From an uncultured Gammaproteobacteria bacterium (GTDB lineage: Bacteria > Pseudomonadota > Gammaproteobacteria > UBA6429 > Thiohalophilaceae): 64,000 nucleotides of DNA. The notes beneath the pieces were generated by a model. It did no database searches, was not told the DNA's origin, and saw nothing but the letters and a program-made list of their open reading frames with translations. Below, piece after piece: positions 35,930-45,268 of this stretch. Every line of letters starts with the position of its first letter. Within the stretch, counting starts at the first letter, position 1. A program made the translations under genes and the position numbers. The stretch spans positions 124,001 to 188,000 of the forward strand of contig CALBTB010000006.1 of the NCBI GenBank assembly GCA_937967995.1. The letters are read 5' to 3'.

Positions 35930-36394
35930 GTGAGTTTGCGTTCAGTATTTGTTGGTCTTCTGATGTTTATCAGCACTTCCCTGGTAGCAAACGATACTGT
36001 GTTGCAGGTGAACGATGCCTGGATACCCGAAGCACCACCGGTGGCAAAAATGCATGCCGGTTACCTTGAAGTTATTAATCCGTCAGACAGGGACATCAAC
36101 ATCACCGGCGCCAGCTCTGACGCATATAAAGCAGTCGAAATTCACCAGACCGTGACACGTGACGGCATGGCGAAAATGGTTCGGCAACAGGCATTAGCCG
36201 TACCGAAAAAGGGTCAGGTGCGATTCGAGCGGGGTGGCCTGCACCTGATGTTAATGCACCCCAAACAACCGATAAAGGTTGGGGATAACGTCGTTATTCA
36301 ATTGCAGACCGATTCCGGACAGTCACTGGCATTTACCGCCACGGTCAAACCCGCTACACTCGATGATCATTCGCATCACCACCATCATCATTAA
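35930..36394 (+). CDS. PCu(A)C periplasmic copper chaperone with natural His tail
   Basis: Periplasmic Cu(I) chaperone of 154 residues. I choose GTG at 35930 because GGAG lies just upstream, the preceding stop is at 35928 and a signal peptide then begins at once (residues 1-20). The domain has the family copper site with Met and His ligands (AKMHAGY, EIHQTV, GMAKM, GLHLMLM). It ends in DHSHHHHHH, a run of six histidines that can bind extra metal. Such His/Met-rich tails occur in some family members. It lies between the SCO gene and psd. Confidence 0.93.
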   Translation: MSLRSVFVGLLMFISTSLVANDTVLQVNDAWIPEAPPVAKMHAGYLEVINPSDRDINITGASSDAYKAVEIHQTVTRDGMAKMVRQQALAVPKKGQVRFERGGLHLMLMHPKQPIKVGDNVVIQLQTDSGQSLAFTATVKPATLDDHSHHHHHH

Positions 36395-36404
36395 TCAGTA
36401 AAAA

Positions 36405-37301
36405 ATGCCGTACAGACAATCTGACGCCTCACCGGGCGATTACATGCTTGCTTTTCCCCAGTATTTATTACCGGGTCATCTTATTTCTCGCCTGACGCTA
36501 TGGGTCACACGGCGCCGCTCGAACTGGTTCAAGAATGCCCTGATGAAGTGGTTTATCAAGCGTTTTAACGTGGATATGTCGCAGGCACAGGAGCCGGATT
36601 ATCATCGTTATGAACATTTCAATGCCTTTTTTACGCGTGCATTAAAAGATGGCATGCGTCCCATTGCCGACGGTGATGATGTGCTGTGTTGTCCGGTGGA
36701 TGGGGCGGTCAGTCAGGTCGGTAAGATTCATGAAGGCACCATATTTCAGGCCAAACGCCACGATTATTCTGCACTGTACCTGCTGGGCGGTTACCCGGAG
36801 CTGGCAAATGAATTTCAACAGGGCAGGTTTGCCACGCTGTATTTGTCACCGCGGGATTACCATCGCATTCATATGCCGGTGACCGGCACACTCAAGCAGA
36901 TGATTTATGTCCCGGGTCGCCTGTTCAGTGTAAATCCACAAACCACCCGTTGTATTCCCGGCCTGTTTGCACGGAACGAACGTGTCGTGACGTTATTTGA
37001 TACCGAGTTCGGTTTGATGGCGATGGTGCTGGTCGGTGCGATCAATGTCGGTTGTATCGAAACGGTCTGGCATGGTGTTGTCACGCCTCCGCATAAACAA
37101 CCGGTTCGTCGCTGGGTTTATGAAGGGCATGAGGCAATCGTGCTGAACAAGGGTGATGAGATGGGGCGTTTTAATATGGGGTCGACGGTGGTGTGTCTGT
37201 TTGCCAATGAGCAGTTGCAGTTTGATGCGGCGTTTGAACCGTTTGCGTCGATTCAAATGGGGCAGGCGTTTTTGCGCTCGACGCAACAGGATAATCGCTG
37301 A
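36405..37301 (+). CDS. psd: Phosphatidylserine decarboxylase proenzyme
   Basis: Inner-membrane enzyme making phosphatidylethanolamine. The 298-residue proenzyme cleaves itself at the GST motif (FNMGSTVVCL), whose serine becomes the pyruvoyl group. The conserved RDYHRIHMPV block contains the catalytic His. An ATG at 36444 (MLAFPQYLLP) aligns better with the E. coli N-terminus and may be the true start. It is the last gene before a 300-base structured intergenic region. Confidence 0.96.
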   Translation: MPYRQSDASPGDYMLAFPQYLLPGHLISRLTLWVTRRRSNWFKNALMKWFIKRFNVDMSQAQEPDYHRYEHFNAFFTRALKDGMRPIADGDDVLCCPVDGAVSQVGKIHEGTIFQAKRHDYSALYLLGGYPELANEFQQGRFATLYLSPRDYHRIHMPVTGTLKQMIYVPGRLFSVNPQTTRCIPGLFARNERVVTLFDTEFGLMAMVLVGAINVGCIETVWHGVVTPPHKQPVRRWVYEGHEAIVLNKGDEMGRFNMGSTVVCLFANEQLQFDAAFEPFASIQMGQAFLRSTQQDNR

Positions 37302-37321
37302 AACGTCGTTGAAGGGCGACG

Positions 37322-37393
37322 GTCCAGGGATGACGTACAGGGAAGTACTAATGTCGCGAGCAGGCATGGACGCCTGATTGCGAGCGACTGGAC
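37322..37393. repeat. Nested palindromic repeat element
   Basis: Three nested inverted repeats: GTCCAG (37322-37327) with CTGGAC (37388-37393), GTCGC (37353-37357) with GCGAC (37384-37388), and CAGGC (37361-37365) with GCCTG (37372-37376) around loop ATGGAC. A side hairpin GTAC-N6-GTAC lies at 37335-37348. The core with a GGATG/ATGGA-type loop resembles interspersed palindromic repeats of other gammaproteobacteria (from memory). Confidence 0.5.
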
Positions 37394-37440
37394 AAAGCCG
37401 ACCGGGATTAAGTGGAAGCGATTTATCCTGTTAAGGCAAC

Positions 37441-37577
37441 AATCCCGTACATGTTGTCTTATTCCGCTTAAGCGCATCTGTCATCCCTGACAGCTGCGCA
37501 TCGGTAATGGCACACTTTGCGCCGTCCATGGCTCGTGCGCCAATAACGACGCTGCATAAGACAACATGTACGGAATT
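37441..37577. repeat. Element bounded by 21-bp inverted repeats
   Basis: The left arm at 37441-37461 and right arm at 37557-37577 are inverted copies with one mismatch in 21. The inner 17 bases (CCGTACATGTTGTCTTA) are perfect. The 95 bases between them contain a strong hairpin at 37472-37499 (GCGCA, CTGTCA, loop TCCC, TGACAG, TGCGC) and a weaker one at about 37508-37541 (TGGCAC with GTGCGCCA). No target-site duplication is seen. It could be a MITE-like element or a structured RNA. Confidence 0.6.
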
Positions 37578-37601
37578 TTCTATTACAGTGAAAAGTCCTG
37601 C

Positions 37602-38417
37602 TCACCCCTCAACCGGCACACTTGAATCATTCCCCCAGTCAGACCAGGAACCGGGATAACCTTTAACTTTATCGAAACCCAATGCATTCAGCATGATGCA
37701 GGTAAAGGCAGAACGATGATGACTCTGGCAATGACAGACAATCGTTTTGTCCGGTGTGATGCCCAGTTGTTGCAGTTCCTGCCGTAACGTATTCGCATCG
37801 CGCAACTTGAGGTTTTGCTGACGATCCATCGCGTTAGTCCATTCATAGTTAACCGCACCGGGAATATGACCACCACGCGCGGCAAACACCTTGATACCGT
37901 TGAATTCCTGCGGACTGCGTGCATCGAGAATGACGGTACTGTCATCATTCAGGTGTTCCAGTATATAGGTCTTGTCGGCAATGGCCTCATTCTGATAACG
38001 CACTTCACGCGTCGTCGGTACCGGAAAGTGTATGTCCGGGTCCATCGTAAAACCTTCTCCCGCCCAGGCGTGCAGGCCGCCATTGATTAGTGAGATACGT
38101 GTGTGACCGATGCATTGCAATGTCCATAAAAAGCGACTGGCCCGGCCACCGCCTTCATCATCGTAGGCAATGACGTGGGTATCTTCGCCGATACCGAAGG
38201 CACTGACGATGCGTGATAACTGCGCGGCAGCGGGCAGTAGCCCGACCCGGGGTTTGTCCACATCAACGATCCAGTTGTAATCCAGGAACACGGCACCTGG
38301 AATATGCGCTTTTATATAAGTATCCGGCTGGCACAGGTCGATCAGGACCACATTGTCTTCGGATAACAAGGAGTTAACCTGCGTGGGTTCGATAATTAAT
38401 GGCAGTGTACGGGTCAT
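37602..38417 (-). CDS. Two-domain rhodanese-type sulfurtransferase
   Basis: Thiosulfate/mercaptopyruvate-type sulfurtransferase of 271 residues with two rhodanese domains (about 10-125 and 145-265). The catalytic cysteine is Cys230 in VCHCQSHHRS. The loop differs from CRKGVT of classical rhodanese and CGSGVT of SseA, so the sulfur donor is uncertain. The first domain is inactive, as usual. ATG at 38417 is chosen over 38486 because GAGAGAG precedes it and the protein then starts like its relatives. Confidence 0.9.
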   Translation of the reverse strand: MTRTLPLIIEPTQVNSLLSEDNVVLIDLCQPDTYIKAHIPGAVFLDYNWIVDVDKPRVGLLPAAAQLSRIVSAFGIGEDTHVIAYDDEGGGRASRFLWTLQCIGHTRISLINGGLHAWAGEGFTMDPDIHFPVPTTREVRYQNEAIADKTYILEHLNDDSTVILDARSPQEFNGIKVFAARGGHIPGAVNYEWTNAMDRQQNLKLRDANTLRQELQQLGITPDKTIVCHCQSHHRSAFTCIMLNALGFDKVKGYPGSWSDWGNDSSVPVEG

Positions 38418-38503
38418 TGTGACGGCTCTCTCGCTTAACAACATGAGTGGCGTAAAGTATACTCTCGCACTCGGTTTTGCTTCCACTATAAGGATTTCAA
38501 ACA

Positions 38504-39700
38504 GTGTCTATTCATTCATTTCAGCCACCGAAACGCGTATTGATGGGACCCGGCCCATCGGATGTCAGCGACCGTGTATTACAGGCCCTGGCGCGTCCAA
38601 CCATTGGTCACCTTGATCCCTCATTCATTACGATGATGGATGAAATGAAGACGCTGTTACAGTACGCGTTCCAGACTAAAAATGAACTGACATTACCGGT
38701 ATCGGCGCCCGGTTCCGCCGGCATGGAAACCTGTTTTGTGAATTTACTGGAACCCAGTGACAAGGTGATCGTCTGTCAGAACGGCGTGTTTGGCGGTCGC
38801 ATGAAGGAGAATGTGGAGCGTTGTGGTGCAACGGCCATTATGGTGCAGGATGACTGGGGCAAGGTGGTCGATCCGAACAAGCTGGAAGACGCCCTCAAGG
38901 CCAATCCGGATGCGAAAATTGTTGCGTTTGTGCATGCCGAAACATCAACCGGTGCACAGTCCGATGCCAAAACCCTGGTCGAGCTGGCACATCGTTATGA
39001 CTGCCTGGCGATCGTGGATGCGGTGACGTCTTTGGGTGGTACACCGTTGAAAGTGGATGAGTGGGGCATCGATGCGATTTATTCCGGCACACAGAAGTGC
39101 CTGTCTGCACCGCCGGGACTGTCGCCCGTCAGTTTCAGTGATCGTGCCGCCGAGATTATTAAAAATCGCAAGACGCGAGTGCAAAGCTGGTTCCTCGACT
39201 TAAACCTGGTCATGGGTTACTGGGGAGGCAGTGGTAAACGTGCCTATCATCATACGGCACCGATCAATAACCTGTATGGTTTGCATGAAGCGCTGGTCAT
39301 GTTGCAGGACGAAGGACTGGAAAATGCCTGGCAGCGTCATGCGCAACATCATCAGGCATTACGTGCTGGCCTGGAAGCCATGGGCCTGTCATTTGTTGTG
39401 GCTGAAAAAGATCGGCTGCCACAACTCAATGCAGTGACGATTCCTGACGGTGCGGACGATGCCGCCGTGCGCAGCAAGTTATTACAGGCGTTTAATCTTG
39501 AAATTGGCGCCGGCCTTGGAGCACTGGCGGGCAAGGTCTGGCGTATCGGCCTGATGGGCAGCGCCTGTCATATGCAGAATGTCGAGCTATGCCTGAATGC
39601 ACTGGATAGCGTGCTTTCTGACATGGGTGCGAAAATACAGTCCGGTGTGGCGGTCGATGCAGCCCGTGCGGCGTTTGAGCAATATGCGAAGGCGAGTTGA
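38504..39700 (+). CDS. Alanine/serine-glyoxylate aminotransferase family protein
   Basis: Class V PLP-dependent aminotransferase of 398 residues. The N-terminus has the family motif LMGPGPSDVSDRVLQA, the PLP phosphate region SAPGSAGMET, and the Schiff-base Lys198 in YSGTQKCLSAPPGL. Likely reactions are alanine or serine with glyoxylate, giving glycine. That fits with glycolate oxidase genes at 56923-60705, which make glyoxylate. Donor specificity cannot be fixed from sequence. Confidence 0.92.
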   Translation: MSIHSFQPPKRVLMGPGPSDVSDRVLQALARPTIGHLDPSFITMMDEMKTLLQYAFQTKNELTLPVSAPGSAGMETCFVNLLEPSDKVIVCQNGVFGGRMKENVERCGATAIMVQDDWGKVVDPNKLEDALKANPDAKIVAFVHAETSTGAQSDAKTLVELAHRYDCLAIVDAVTSLGGTPLKVDEWGIDAIYSGTQKCLSAPPGLSPVSFSDRAAEIIKNRKTRVQSWFLDLNLVMGYWGGSGKRAYHHTAPINNLYGLHEALVMLQDEGLENAWQRHAQHHQALRAGLEAMGLSFVVAEKDRLPQLNAVTIPDGADDAAVRSKLLQAFNLEIGAGLGALAGKVWRIGLMGSACHMQNVELCLNALDSVLSDMGAKIQSGVAVDAARAAFEQYAKAS

Positions 39701-39702
39701 GA

Positions 39703-39897
39703 TCAGATAGCCAGTAAGACCAGTAGCACCATGAAAAGAATGGTGCAGCCTGCACAATTGGCCAGTTTTCCCCAGCCCTCGGCGCGGCGCAGGCATTCAC
39801 GCCGCAGGACATGATAGTCGGCACTCAGTGCATCGGTTTCCGACATCATCTTGCGCATTTCATCCAGGCTCAGGGCTTTTAATTGTTGATCGTTCAT
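39703..39897 (-). CDS. Small single-pass membrane protein
   Basis: Unrecognised protein of 64 residues: a charged helical N-terminal part (LSLDEMRKMMSETDALS, then LRRECLRRAEGWG) and a C-terminal hydrophobic tail (ILFMVLLVLLAI) that would anchor it in the membrane. It is convergent with the aminotransferase gene, two bases apart. Clean amphipathic/tail-anchor layout and a tight fit in the gap support it as real, but coding evidence is modest. Confidence 0.6.
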   Translation of the reverse strand: MNDQQLKALSLDEMRKMMSETDALSADYHVLRRECLRRAEGWGKLANCAGCTILFMVLLVLLAI

Positions 39898-39987
39898 ATC
39901 TGAATGGCACCAAAATCGATATTCAGGGATCCCAAACTCCTTTAGTTAATTATCGTTCGAAATCCGGCTCAGTTTAGGCCAGGGTTC

Positions 39988-42372
39988 TCAATTTTGACCC
40001 GATTGGGACAAATGTTCGGCCAGATACAGCCAGGTGGGAATGACGGAATCCGGGTTAAGGGAAACACTGTCGATGCCTTTTTCCATCAGCCAGAATGCAA
40101 GATCCGGGTGATCCGACGGTCCCTGGCCGCATATACCGATATATTTGCCTTCCGCCTTACAGGCATCGATGGCCATGGCCAGTAACTTCTTGACGGCCGG
40201 ATTACGCTCATCAAAGGCATCTGCTACAAGACTGCTGTCCCGATCCAGTCCCAGCGTCAGCTGAGTCAGGTCGTTGGATCCAATCGAGAAACCATCGAAG
40301 TACTCAAGGAATTCGTGCGCCAGCAGGGCATTGGATGGAATCTCACACATCATGATGACCTTAAGGTTATGTTCGCCGCGTTTGAGGCCATGTTGTTCCA
40401 GCAACTGCGTCACGGCTCGTGCTTCATCCAGCGTGCGCACAAAAGGAATCATGACGGCAATATTGTCCAGTCCCATTTCCAGGCGGGCACGATTGACAGC
40501 GCGACATTCGAGTTCAAAACAGGCACGAAACTGATCACTGACATAGCGTGACGCGCCACGAAATCCAATCATCGGATTTTCTTCGTGGGGTTCGTAGCGT
40601 TGTCCGCCCAGCAGGTTGGCGTATTCATTGGATTTAAAATCAGACAGGCGAATGATGACCTGTTTCGGATAAAAAGCCGCCGCCAGTGTTGCCATGCCTT
40701 CAGTCAGTTTGTCGACATAGAAATCGATCGGTCCACCGTAACCCTGAATGGCCTGTTGAATGTCACGTTTTGTCTGATCATCCTGCTCGTCAATATTCAG
40801 TAATGCCAGCGGATGAATGCCGATCATGCGGTTAATAATGAATTCAATACGTGCCAGGCCAATACCGTCATTGGGCAGGGCCTGAAAATCAAAGGCCCGA
40901 TCCGGTGTGCCGACGTTCATCATGATGCGAAACGGTAACTCGGGCATGCTTTGTAAGTCGATCTCAATAATTTCGAAATCCAGTTTTCCATCGTACACAT
41001 GACCTTCATCGCCTTCAGCGCAGGACACGGTGACGGCCTGTCCATCATTGATTTTCTGTGTGGCATCACCGCAACCGACGATCGCCGGAATACCGAGTTC
41101 ACGGGCGATGATGGCGGCATGGCAGGTGCGTCCACCGCGATTGGTGACAATGGCCGCGGCGCGTTTCATGACCGGTTCCCAGTCCGGGTCCGTCATGTCC
41201 GTAATCAGCACATCACCTTCATCAACCCGATTGATTTGTGAAGGGTCATTAATCACTTTTGCCACACCGTTGCCGATGCGTTGACCAATGCTGCGCCCGG
41301 TCACAACGACATTACCGGACTGGCGTAATTCGTAGCGTTGCAGCACCTGTTTGTTGCCACGGCTTTTTACGGTCTCCGGGCGGGCCTGAACGATATAGAG
41401 CTGACCATCCAGTCCGTCCTTGGCCCATTCAATGTCCATCGGGCGTCCATAATGTTGTTCGATGGTGACGGCCAGTCGCGCCAGTGTTTCCACTTCCTCA
41501 TCATTGATACAGAATTGTGTGCGTAAATCGGGCTGGACCTGCTCGGTGACGGTCGGAGCGTGATTTTTTGCGTTATCGGCATAAACCATGCGAATCTCCT
41601 TGCTGCCGAGATTACGCCGCAGTATGGCCTGTTGGTTATTTTCCAGTGCCGGTTTGTAAACAATAAATTCATCCGGGTTCACTGCGCCCTGCACGATGGT
41701 CTCACCCAGCCCATAGGCGGCGGTAATAAACACTACCTGATCAAAACCGGACTCGGTATCCATGGAGAACATCACGCCACTGGCAGCGATATCACTGCGC
41801 ACCATTTTTTGAATCCCGGCTGAGAGCGCAACCTGACGGTGTTCGAAATCCTGATGAACGCGATAAGCAATCGCCCGATCATTGAACAGGGAGGCAAATA
41901 CGTTCTTGATGGAAGCCAGAATATTGTCGATGCCACTGACGTTCAGATAGGTTTCCTGCTGACCGGCGAAGGAGGCTTCCGGCAGGTCTTCGGCGGTGGC
42001 CGATGATCGCACTGCAAAGGAGCTGTCTTTGCCATAGCGATCAAATAATGTTTTGCTGGCCTCGCGGATAGCCTGTTCGAATTCTGCTGTGAAGGGTTGT
42101 TGCCTGATCCATTCGCGAATTTGCTTGCCGGTTTTTCCCAGCGCAACGACATCTTCAATGTCGAGTTTGTCCAGTAACTGGTATATGCGCTCGTCAAGAT
42201 CATTTTGTGCCAGAAATGCCTGGTATGCCTCTGCGGTGGTGGCAAATCCGCCGGGGACATTGATACCTTTCCCTGACAGGCCGGCGATCATTTCTCCCAG
42301 CGAAGCATTTTTACCACCGACAACGGCGACATCATCAATACCCAGATTTTCAAACCATTCCAGTATTTCCAT
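39988..42372 (-). CDS. ppsA: Phosphoenolpyruvate synthase
   Basis: Converts pyruvate and ATP to phosphoenolpyruvate, AMP and phosphate for gluconeogenesis. At 794 residues it matches E. coli PpsA (792). The N-terminal ATP-grasp domain is followed by the swivelling phosphohistidine domain with His418 (GGRTCHAAII) and the C-terminal PEP/pyruvate barrel (GSNDLTQLTLGLDRDS). It is divergent from its regulator ppsR, 57 bases apart. Confidence 0.97.
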   Translation of the reverse strand: MEILEWFENLGIDDVAVVGGKNASLGEMIAGLSGKGINVPGGFATTAEAYQAFLAQNDLDERIYQLLDKLDIEDVVALGKTGKQIREWIRQQPFTAEFEQAIREASKTLFDRYGKDSSFAVRSSATAEDLPEASFAGQQETYLNVSGIDNILASIKNVFASLFNDRAIAYRVHQDFEHRQVALSAGIQKMVRSDIAASGVMFSMDTESGFDQVVFITAAYGLGETIVQGAVNPDEFIVYKPALENNQQAILRRNLGSKEIRMVYADNAKNHAPTVTEQVQPDLRTQFCINDEEVETLARLAVTIEQHYGRPMDIEWAKDGLDGQLYIVQARPETVKSRGNKQVLQRYELRQSGNVVVTGRSIGQRIGNGVAKVINDPSQINRVDEGDVLITDMTDPDWEPVMKRAAAIVTNRGGRTCHAAIIARELGIPAIVGCGDATQKINDGQAVTVSCAEGDEGHVYDGKLDFEIIEIDLQSMPELPFRIMMNVGTPDRAFDFQALPNDGIGLARIEFIINRMIGIHPLALLNIDEQDDQTKRDIQQAIQGYGGPIDFYVDKLTEGMATLAAAFYPKQVIIRLSDFKSNEYANLLGGQRYEPHEENPMIGFRGASRYVSDQFRACFELECRAVNRARLEMGLDNIAVMIPFVRTLDEARAVTQLLEQHGLKRGEHNLKVIMMCEIPSNALLAHEFLEYFDGFSIGSNDLTQLTLGLDRDSSLVADAFDERNPAVKKLLAMAIDACKAEGKYIGICGQGPSDHPDLAFWLMEKGIDSVSLNPDSVIPTWLYLAEHLSQSGQN

Positions 42373-42429
42373 ATTTACTCAGTCCTGCTATTCACGTTTG
42401 ATATGATTATGGTTTAGAGTGACAGGAAT

Positions 42430-43239
42430 ATGAAGCAGCCTGTCATTTTTGTCTCCGATAGTACCGGCATCACCGTGGAATCGCTGGGTGCAAGCCTGCT
42501 GGCACAGTTTGAAGGTGTTCACTTTGATGTGACACTGTTTCGTTTTATTGATTCCCTGGAAAAAGTCGACCAGGTGCTGGAGAAAATTGCAGCGATTTCA
42601 GACACACAATCACACCGGCCAATCGTGATCAGCACGCTGGTGGATGGTGGTTTGCGGGCGCGACTGCAACAGGCGCAGGCACATGTGTTTGATCTGATGG
42701 GTGAGTTTCTGACACCACTGGAAGAAATTCTGCATGTCCAGGCCAGCCCCCACATCGGCGTCACACACGGTCAGCGCCAGGAAGCCGAGTATCAGCGGCG
42801 CATGGATGCGGTCAATTTCGCCCTGTTGAATGATGACGGTGCCACTACACGTCATTATGACCAGGCGCAGGTGATTCTGGTCGGCCTGTCCCGTTCCGGC
42901 AAAACACCGACCTGTGTCTACCTGGCCATGCAATACGGGATTTATGCGGCTAATTACCCACTGGTGGATGAAGATCTGGAACTCATGCGTATGCCTGAGC
43001 CGCTGCGGCCTTATCGGGACAGGCTTTACGGCCTGCAGATCAGTGCGGAACGGTTACACCACATTCGGCAGGCACGTCGTCCCGATACTGATTACTCGGA
43101 TCTGGATCAGTGCCGCCAGGAAACCCGCCACGCTGCCGCGCTGTTTCGGGAGTGGCGAATCCCGGTTTGTGACGTCTCCCGTTACTCGGTCGAGGAGATA
43201 GCCACCCATATTCTGGATACCCTCACCATTACTGCCTGA
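42430..43239 (+). CDS. ppsR: PEP synthase regulatory kinase/phosphorylase
   Basis: Bifunctional regulator (DUF299) that inactivates PEP synthase by ADP-dependent phosphorylation of a threonine next to its active-site His and reverses this with phosphate. The 269-residue protein starts with FVSDSTGITVESLGASLLAQF and has the nucleotide loop GLSRSGKTPTCVYLA (about 154-168). Divergent placement next to ppsA is the classical arrangement. E. coli ydiA is the same gene. Confidence 0.95.
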   Translation: MKQPVIFVSDSTGITVESLGASLLAQFEGVHFDVTLFRFIDSLEKVDQVLEKIAAISDTQSHRPIVISTLVDGGLRARLQQAQAHVFDLMGEFLTPLEEILHVQASPHIGVTHGQRQEAEYQRRMDAVNFALLNDDGATTRHYDQAQVILVGLSRSGKTPTCVYLAMQYGIYAANYPLVDEDLELMRMPEPLRPYRDRLYGLQISAERLHHIRQARRPDTDYSDLDQCRQETRHAAALFREWRIPVCDVSRYSVEEIATHILDTLTITA

Positions 43240-43322
43240 CAGAATGGCTTGAATTTCACGCTTATCGCCCTTATATGGGTTAAGTTCCTGTTTTTATCAA
43301 AGTTTTACCACCGGAGTAGCCC

Positions 43323-45224
43323 ATGAGTGTCGATACAAAGAAAGAAACCTTAAGTTTCCAGACCGAAGTCAAACAGCTCCTGCATCTGATGATCCATTCG
43401 CTGTACTCCAACAAGGAGATTTTCCTGCGTGAACTGATTTCCAATGGATCGGATGCCTGCGACAAATTACGCTTCGAGGCCCTGACCAATGCCGAGTTAT
43501 ATGAAGACGACTTCGAGCTGAGAATCAGGGTCGAGGTCGATAAGGAAAACAGGACCATCAGCATCACCGATAACGGTGTCGGCATGAGTCGTCAGGAGGT
43601 GATGGATAATATCGGTACCATCGCCAGTTCCGGGACGCGAAAGTTTCTTGAGAAACTGACCGGTGACCAGGCTAAAGATGCCAGGATGATTGGCCAGTTT
43701 GGTGTCGGATTCTATTCTTCTTTTATTGTGGCAGACAGGGTGACAGTGGAAACGCGCCGTGCCGGACTGAGTAAAGAAGAGGGCGTGCGCTGGGAATCCG
43801 CCGGTGAAGGCGAATACAGTATTGAAAACATCGAACGTGCGCAGCGGGGTACAACGATCACCCTGCATCTGCGGGAAGATGAAGCGGAATTTCTCGAGCC
43901 GTTTCGTATTCAAACAACCATTACCCGCTATTCAGATCATATCTCGCTGCCCATTGAAATGCCCAAACTGGATGACAAGGGCGAAAAAACCGATGAGTTT
44001 GAAACCATTAACAAGGCATCGGCCCTGTGGTCACGACCCAAGTCAGATATCAAGGACGAGGAATACAAAGAGTTCTACAAACATGTGGCGCATGACTTCG
44101 ATGAACCACTGACCTGGTTGCACAACCATGTGGAAGGAACACAGTCTTACACCACACTATTTTATATTCCAAAGCGTGCCCCTTTTGATCTGTTTGATCG
44201 CGATCAGCGTCACGGCATCAAGCTGTACGTCAAACGCGTTTTTATCATGGATGACAGTGAACAGTTGATGCCAAATTATTTACGCTTTATTCGTGGCGTC
44301 GTGGATTCGGATGACCTGCCGCTCAACGTTTCACGCGAAATACTCCAGAAGAACAAACAGATCGACACCATCCGTGGTGCCTCTGTGAAACGGATACTAA
44401 GCACACTGGAAAAAATGGCAAAGGATGATGAGGAAAATTACAAAACAGTCTGGCAGGAATTTGGACGCGTCCTGAAAGAAGGCCCGGCGGAAGATTTTGC
44501 CAATCGGGAAAAAATTGCCAAACTGATGCGTTTCAGTTCAACGCATGACGACTCCGGTGCACAAAGTGTGTCACTGGACGACTATATCAGCCGTATGAAG
44601 CCGGAACAGGAAAAGATTTACTTTATTACCGGTGACTCCTATACCGCAGTCAAAAACAGCCCACACCTGGAGTTATTCCGCAAGAAAGATATCGAAGTGC
44701 TGTTAATGCATGATCGCGTTGACGAATGGATGATGTCTTACCTGAATGAATATGACGGTAAACAGTTTGTCTCCATTGCCAAAGGTGATGTCGATCTCGG
44801 TAAACTACAGGACAAGGAAGAGAACAAGAAAGCTGAAAAGGCCGGCAAGGACTTCAAGGATGTTATCAAGAAAATGCAGGAAAAACTCGGCGACAGGGTC
44901 AAGGAAGTGCGTATCTCCAACCGGTTGACCGATTCACCGTCCTGCCTGGTTGTGCAACAGCACGACATGGCTGTCAGCATGCAGAAAATTCTCAAGCAGG
45001 CCGGGCATGAAGTCCCGGAGATTCAGCCGATACTGGAAATCAATCCCGATCATATACTGGTTAAGCAACTCAAAGGCGAAACGAATGATGAACGGTTCAG
45101 CGACTGGTGCCTGATCTTATTTGACCAGGCCATGCTCAGTGAAGGTGGCCAGCTCGAAGACCCGGTTACGTTTGTAAAACGTATGAATAATGCATTATCA
45201 GCGGTAACGGGAAAATCAGAATAA
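43323..45224 (+). CDS. htpG: Chaperone HtpG (Hsp90)
   Basis: Bacterial Hsp90 of 633 residues. The N-terminal GHKL ATPase has ELISNGSDACDKLR, DNGVGMS and GQFGVGFYSSFIV. The middle domain carries the conserved LNVSREILQ segment with its catalytic Arg nearby, and the C-terminal dimer domain follows. The start fits the family (TLSFQTEVKQLLHLMI). No sigma-32 promoter of good quality is visible in the 83 bases upstream. Confidence 0.97.
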   Translation: MSVDTKKETLSFQTEVKQLLHLMIHSLYSNKEIFLRELISNGSDACDKLRFEALTNAELYEDDFELRIRVEVDKENRTISITDNGVGMSRQEVMDNIGTIASSGTRKFLEKLTGDQAKDARMIGQFGVGFYSSFIVADRVTVETRRAGLSKEEGVRWESAGEGEYSIENIERAQRGTTITLHLREDEAEFLEPFRIQTTITRYSDHISLPIEMPKLDDKGEKTDEFETINKASALWSRPKSDIKDEEYKEFYKHVAHDFDEPLTWLHNHVEGTQSYTTLFYIPKRAPFDLFDRDQRHGIKLYVKRVFIMDDSEQLMPNYLRFIRGVVDSDDLPLNVSREILQKNKQIDTIRGASVKRILSTLEKMAKDDEENYKTVWQEFGRVLKEGPAEDFANREKIAKLMRFSSTHDDSGAQSVSLDDYISRMKPEQEKIYFITGDSYTAVKNSPHLELFRKKDIEVLLMHDRVDEWMMSYLNEYDGKQFVSIAKGDVDLGKLQDKEENKKAEKAGKDFKDVIKKMQEKLGDRVKEVRISNRLTDSPSCLVVQQHDMAVSMQKILKQAGHEVPEIQPILEINPDHILVKQLKGETNDERFSDWCLILFDQAMLSEGGQLEDPVTFVKRMNNALSAVTGKSE

Positions 45225-45268
45225 TAACGGCCTGATGCAATAGCGGGTGGTTTGTCGTATAGTGAGAT

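Larger units (their letters stand above)
37302..37601. other. Non-coding 300-base gap with two structured repeats
   Basis: No plausible gene is present between psd and the convergent rhodanese gene. The space is filled by two separate foldable elements (37322-37393 and 37441-37577). Neither ends in a T-run typical of a factor-independent terminator, though either could end transcripts from both sides. Confidence 0.7.

Noticed and set aside
36370..36394. Hexahistidine run as a sign of vector or tag contamination
   Set aside because: It is in frame at the end of a normal PCu(A)C protein and the genomic sequence continues directly into psd with no vector sequence.
37445..37573. Integron attC site
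   Set aside because: No clear RYYYAAC/GTTRRRY core pair at the element ends and no integrase gene in the window; kept only as an inverted-repeat element.
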